From assembly GCA_963808455.1 (NCBI GenBank), contig CAWEHT010000197.1, positions 1 through 6,770 on the forward strand: 6,770 nucleotides of DNA, in the 5' to 3' direction. The DNA comes from CAWEHT01 sp963808455. Lineage in GTDB: Bacteria; Chloroflexota; Anaerolineae; CG2-30-64-16. Position numbers and translations under genes: made by a program. Positions 5,882 to 6,770 of the stretch are shown here, in pieces. Position 1 is the stretch's first letter, and each line of letters opens with the position of its first letter. A model generated the notes under the pieces. That model ran no database searches. It saw only the letters and a program-made list of their open reading frames with translations, and was not told the DNA's origin.

Positions 5882-6692
5882 GTGATTTGCGAGATCAGGT
5901 TGCACGGGCTGGGCGGGCAAGGCGTGGTGACGACTGCCCACCTGCTCGGCCTGGCGGCCACACGCGGCGGCAAGTGGGCGCACTCATTCCCCTTCTTCAG
6001 CACGGCGCAGCGCGGCGGCACGGTCAAGGCCTACGCGCGCATATCCGACACTCCGGTGCGGGTGAAGTCGTTCATCTACCAGCCGGACATACTCGTCGTC
6101 TTCGCCCCCGATCTCCTCGGGCTGCCCGATACGTTGGATGGCTGGCGGCCGGGGGTGCCGGTGCTGGTCAGCGCCGCCGCGGCCTGGGCCCTGGGCGCCG
6201 CTCACGCCCAGCGCGGCGATGCCGCCTTCCCCGCTGCCGAGCTCGGCCAAGAGAAGGCCGGGCGACCGCCGCGTGCCGCGGAGATCTCAGAGGCGGCCTG
6301 CTATTGGCTCGACGCGGACGCGATCGCCGCGCGAGACGCTGGGGCGCGAGACCACCAGCACGGTGATGGCCGGCGCGCTGCTCAAGCTCGTGCCGATGCT
6401 GACGTTCGCCGACCTGGAAGAGGCGATCCGCGAGACGTTCGGGGCCAGGGCTGCGGGGCCGAACCTCGAAGCAGCCCGCGCGGGGTTCGAGCGTTGCCGG
6501 CTATCCGGCGCCGTGGCGGAAGCTGTGCAGCGGGCTGCCGGCATGCCCGCCGTCGATATCGCTGTCGAAATAGCATGCCCTGCCTGTACCGGCGAGGCCC
6601 CGGTGGTGGCTGCACGGCCCGCCCAAATTCCCGGCGGCGAGCCGCCTGCCGGCAAGGCGCGGCCTGAGTCCGGAGAGGCGGTGCAAGGATGA
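5882..6692 (+). pseudogene. 2-oxoacid:acceptor (ferredoxin) oxidoreductase, gamma-type subunit, frameshifted
   Basis: The reading passes from the 5882 frame to the frame ending in TGA 6690-6692; corrected length is about 269 residues. The gamma (POR-type) domain is clear: HGLGGQGVVTTAHLL at residues 8-22, FFSTAQRGGTVKAYARISD at 38-56, and after the shift RETLGRETTSTVMAGALLKLVPMLTFADLEEAI, the usual closing block. In this family the gamma subunit or domain works with alpha and beta (thiamine-diphosphate) and often ferredoxin-like delta subunits to oxidise a 2-oxo acid plus CoA to acyl-CoA, CO2 and reduced ferredoxin. An Ala/Gly-rich stretch before the shift and a Pro/Ala/Gly-rich tail of about 50 residues after NLEAARAGFERC, containing a CPAC motif, are unusual. 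The other subunits are not in the window and probably follow. Which 2-oxo acid (pyruvate, branched-chain, aryl) cannot be told. Confidence 0.85.
6326..6331 (+). other. Frameshift site in the oxidoreductase gamma gene (one extra base)
   Basis: The first frame reads YWLDADAIAA and then R-D-A-G-A-R-D, which does not fit. Dropping one base from GCCGCG (6326-6331) gives D-A-I-A-R-E-T-L-G, joining the conserved block in the other frame. Unlike the other two shifts, this is a net gain of one base (or a loss of two) in a GC-alternating stretch. Confidence 0.8.
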
Positions 6693-6770
6693 AGGTTCCA
6701 GCCTGGGAGAAGGCTCGCCCGATCTCGGCCTGGCTGCCGGCCAGGCCGACGCGGGAGTATGTCACGGAGC
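6689..6770 (+). CDS. Unidentified gene, 3' partial, translationally coupled to the oxidoreductase gamma gene
   Basis: ATG 6689 overlaps the preceding TGA as ATGA and has GGAGAGG at 6672-6678, 10 nt upstream. The frame stays open to the edge, giving 27 codons that begin MKVPAWEKARPISAWLP. I recognise no domain in so short a piece, and no Cys ligands are visible yet. The tight coupling makes another subunit of the 2-oxoacid:acceptor oxidoreductase (alpha, beta or the small 4Fe-4S delta) the best guess from context alone. Confidence 0.6.
   Translation, partial: MKVPAWEKARPISAWLPARPTREYVTE

Noticed and set aside
6726..6748. 8-bp perfect hairpin (CGGCCTGG/CCAGGCCG) near the start of the last gene
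   Set aside because: It lies within codons of the coding region and such palindromes arise easily in GC-rich DNA; no regulatory context.

Overview
The window is a compact, high-GC stretch (about two thirds G+C by eye) with every supported gene on the + strand, short gaps, start/stop overlaps and GTG/TTG starts next to good Shine-Dalgarno sequences. It looks like a bacterial catabolic operon, perhaps a metagenome contig. Nothing in it fixes the phylum; Chloroflexota, Actinomycetota or another GC-rich soil or subsurface lineage would all fit. I see no RNA genes, CRISPR array, insertion sequence or phage genes.

Layout. (1) 1-1757: 5'-truncated flavoprotein of the succinate dehydrogenase/fumarate reductase family. 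(2) 1758-1971: 214-nt gap with a split inverted repeat. (3) 1972-2331: small protein with only the [2Fe-2S] domain of an SdhB-type subunit. (4) 2366-3660: M20-family metallohydrolase (ArgE/DapE/carboxypeptidase type) split by a one-base frameshift. (5) 3745-4776: IclR-family regulator with an unusual insertion and tail. (6) 4767-5761: CtBP-like D-2-hydroxyacid dehydrogenase split by a frameshift. (7) 5882-6692: gamma-type subunit of a 2-oxoacid:acceptor oxidoreductase, also split by a frameshift. (8) 6689-6770: first 27 codons of a further gene overlapping the previous stop as ATGA.

Working together (inference): the M20 hydrolase could release an amino acid or similar acid from an N-acyl or N-carbamoyl substrate. 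The dehydrogenase could interconvert a 2-hydroxy and a 2-oxo acid. The ferredoxin-linked oxidoreductase, whose other subunits probably follow downstream, could convert the 2-oxo acid to an acyl-CoA. The flavoprotein/[2Fe-2S] pair would do a further redox step on an acid, and IclR would control the set. The substrate is unknown.

Two things stand out. The flavoprotein lacks the FAD-linking His and one substrate-binding His of true fumarate reductases, and its partner lacks the second Fe-S domain, so this is probably not a respiratory complex II. Also, three of the seven genes carry single-base frameshifts, two of them explained by one missing G in a G run. That means either sequence errors or a decaying locus; the reading frames on both sides of each shift are otherwise well conserved.
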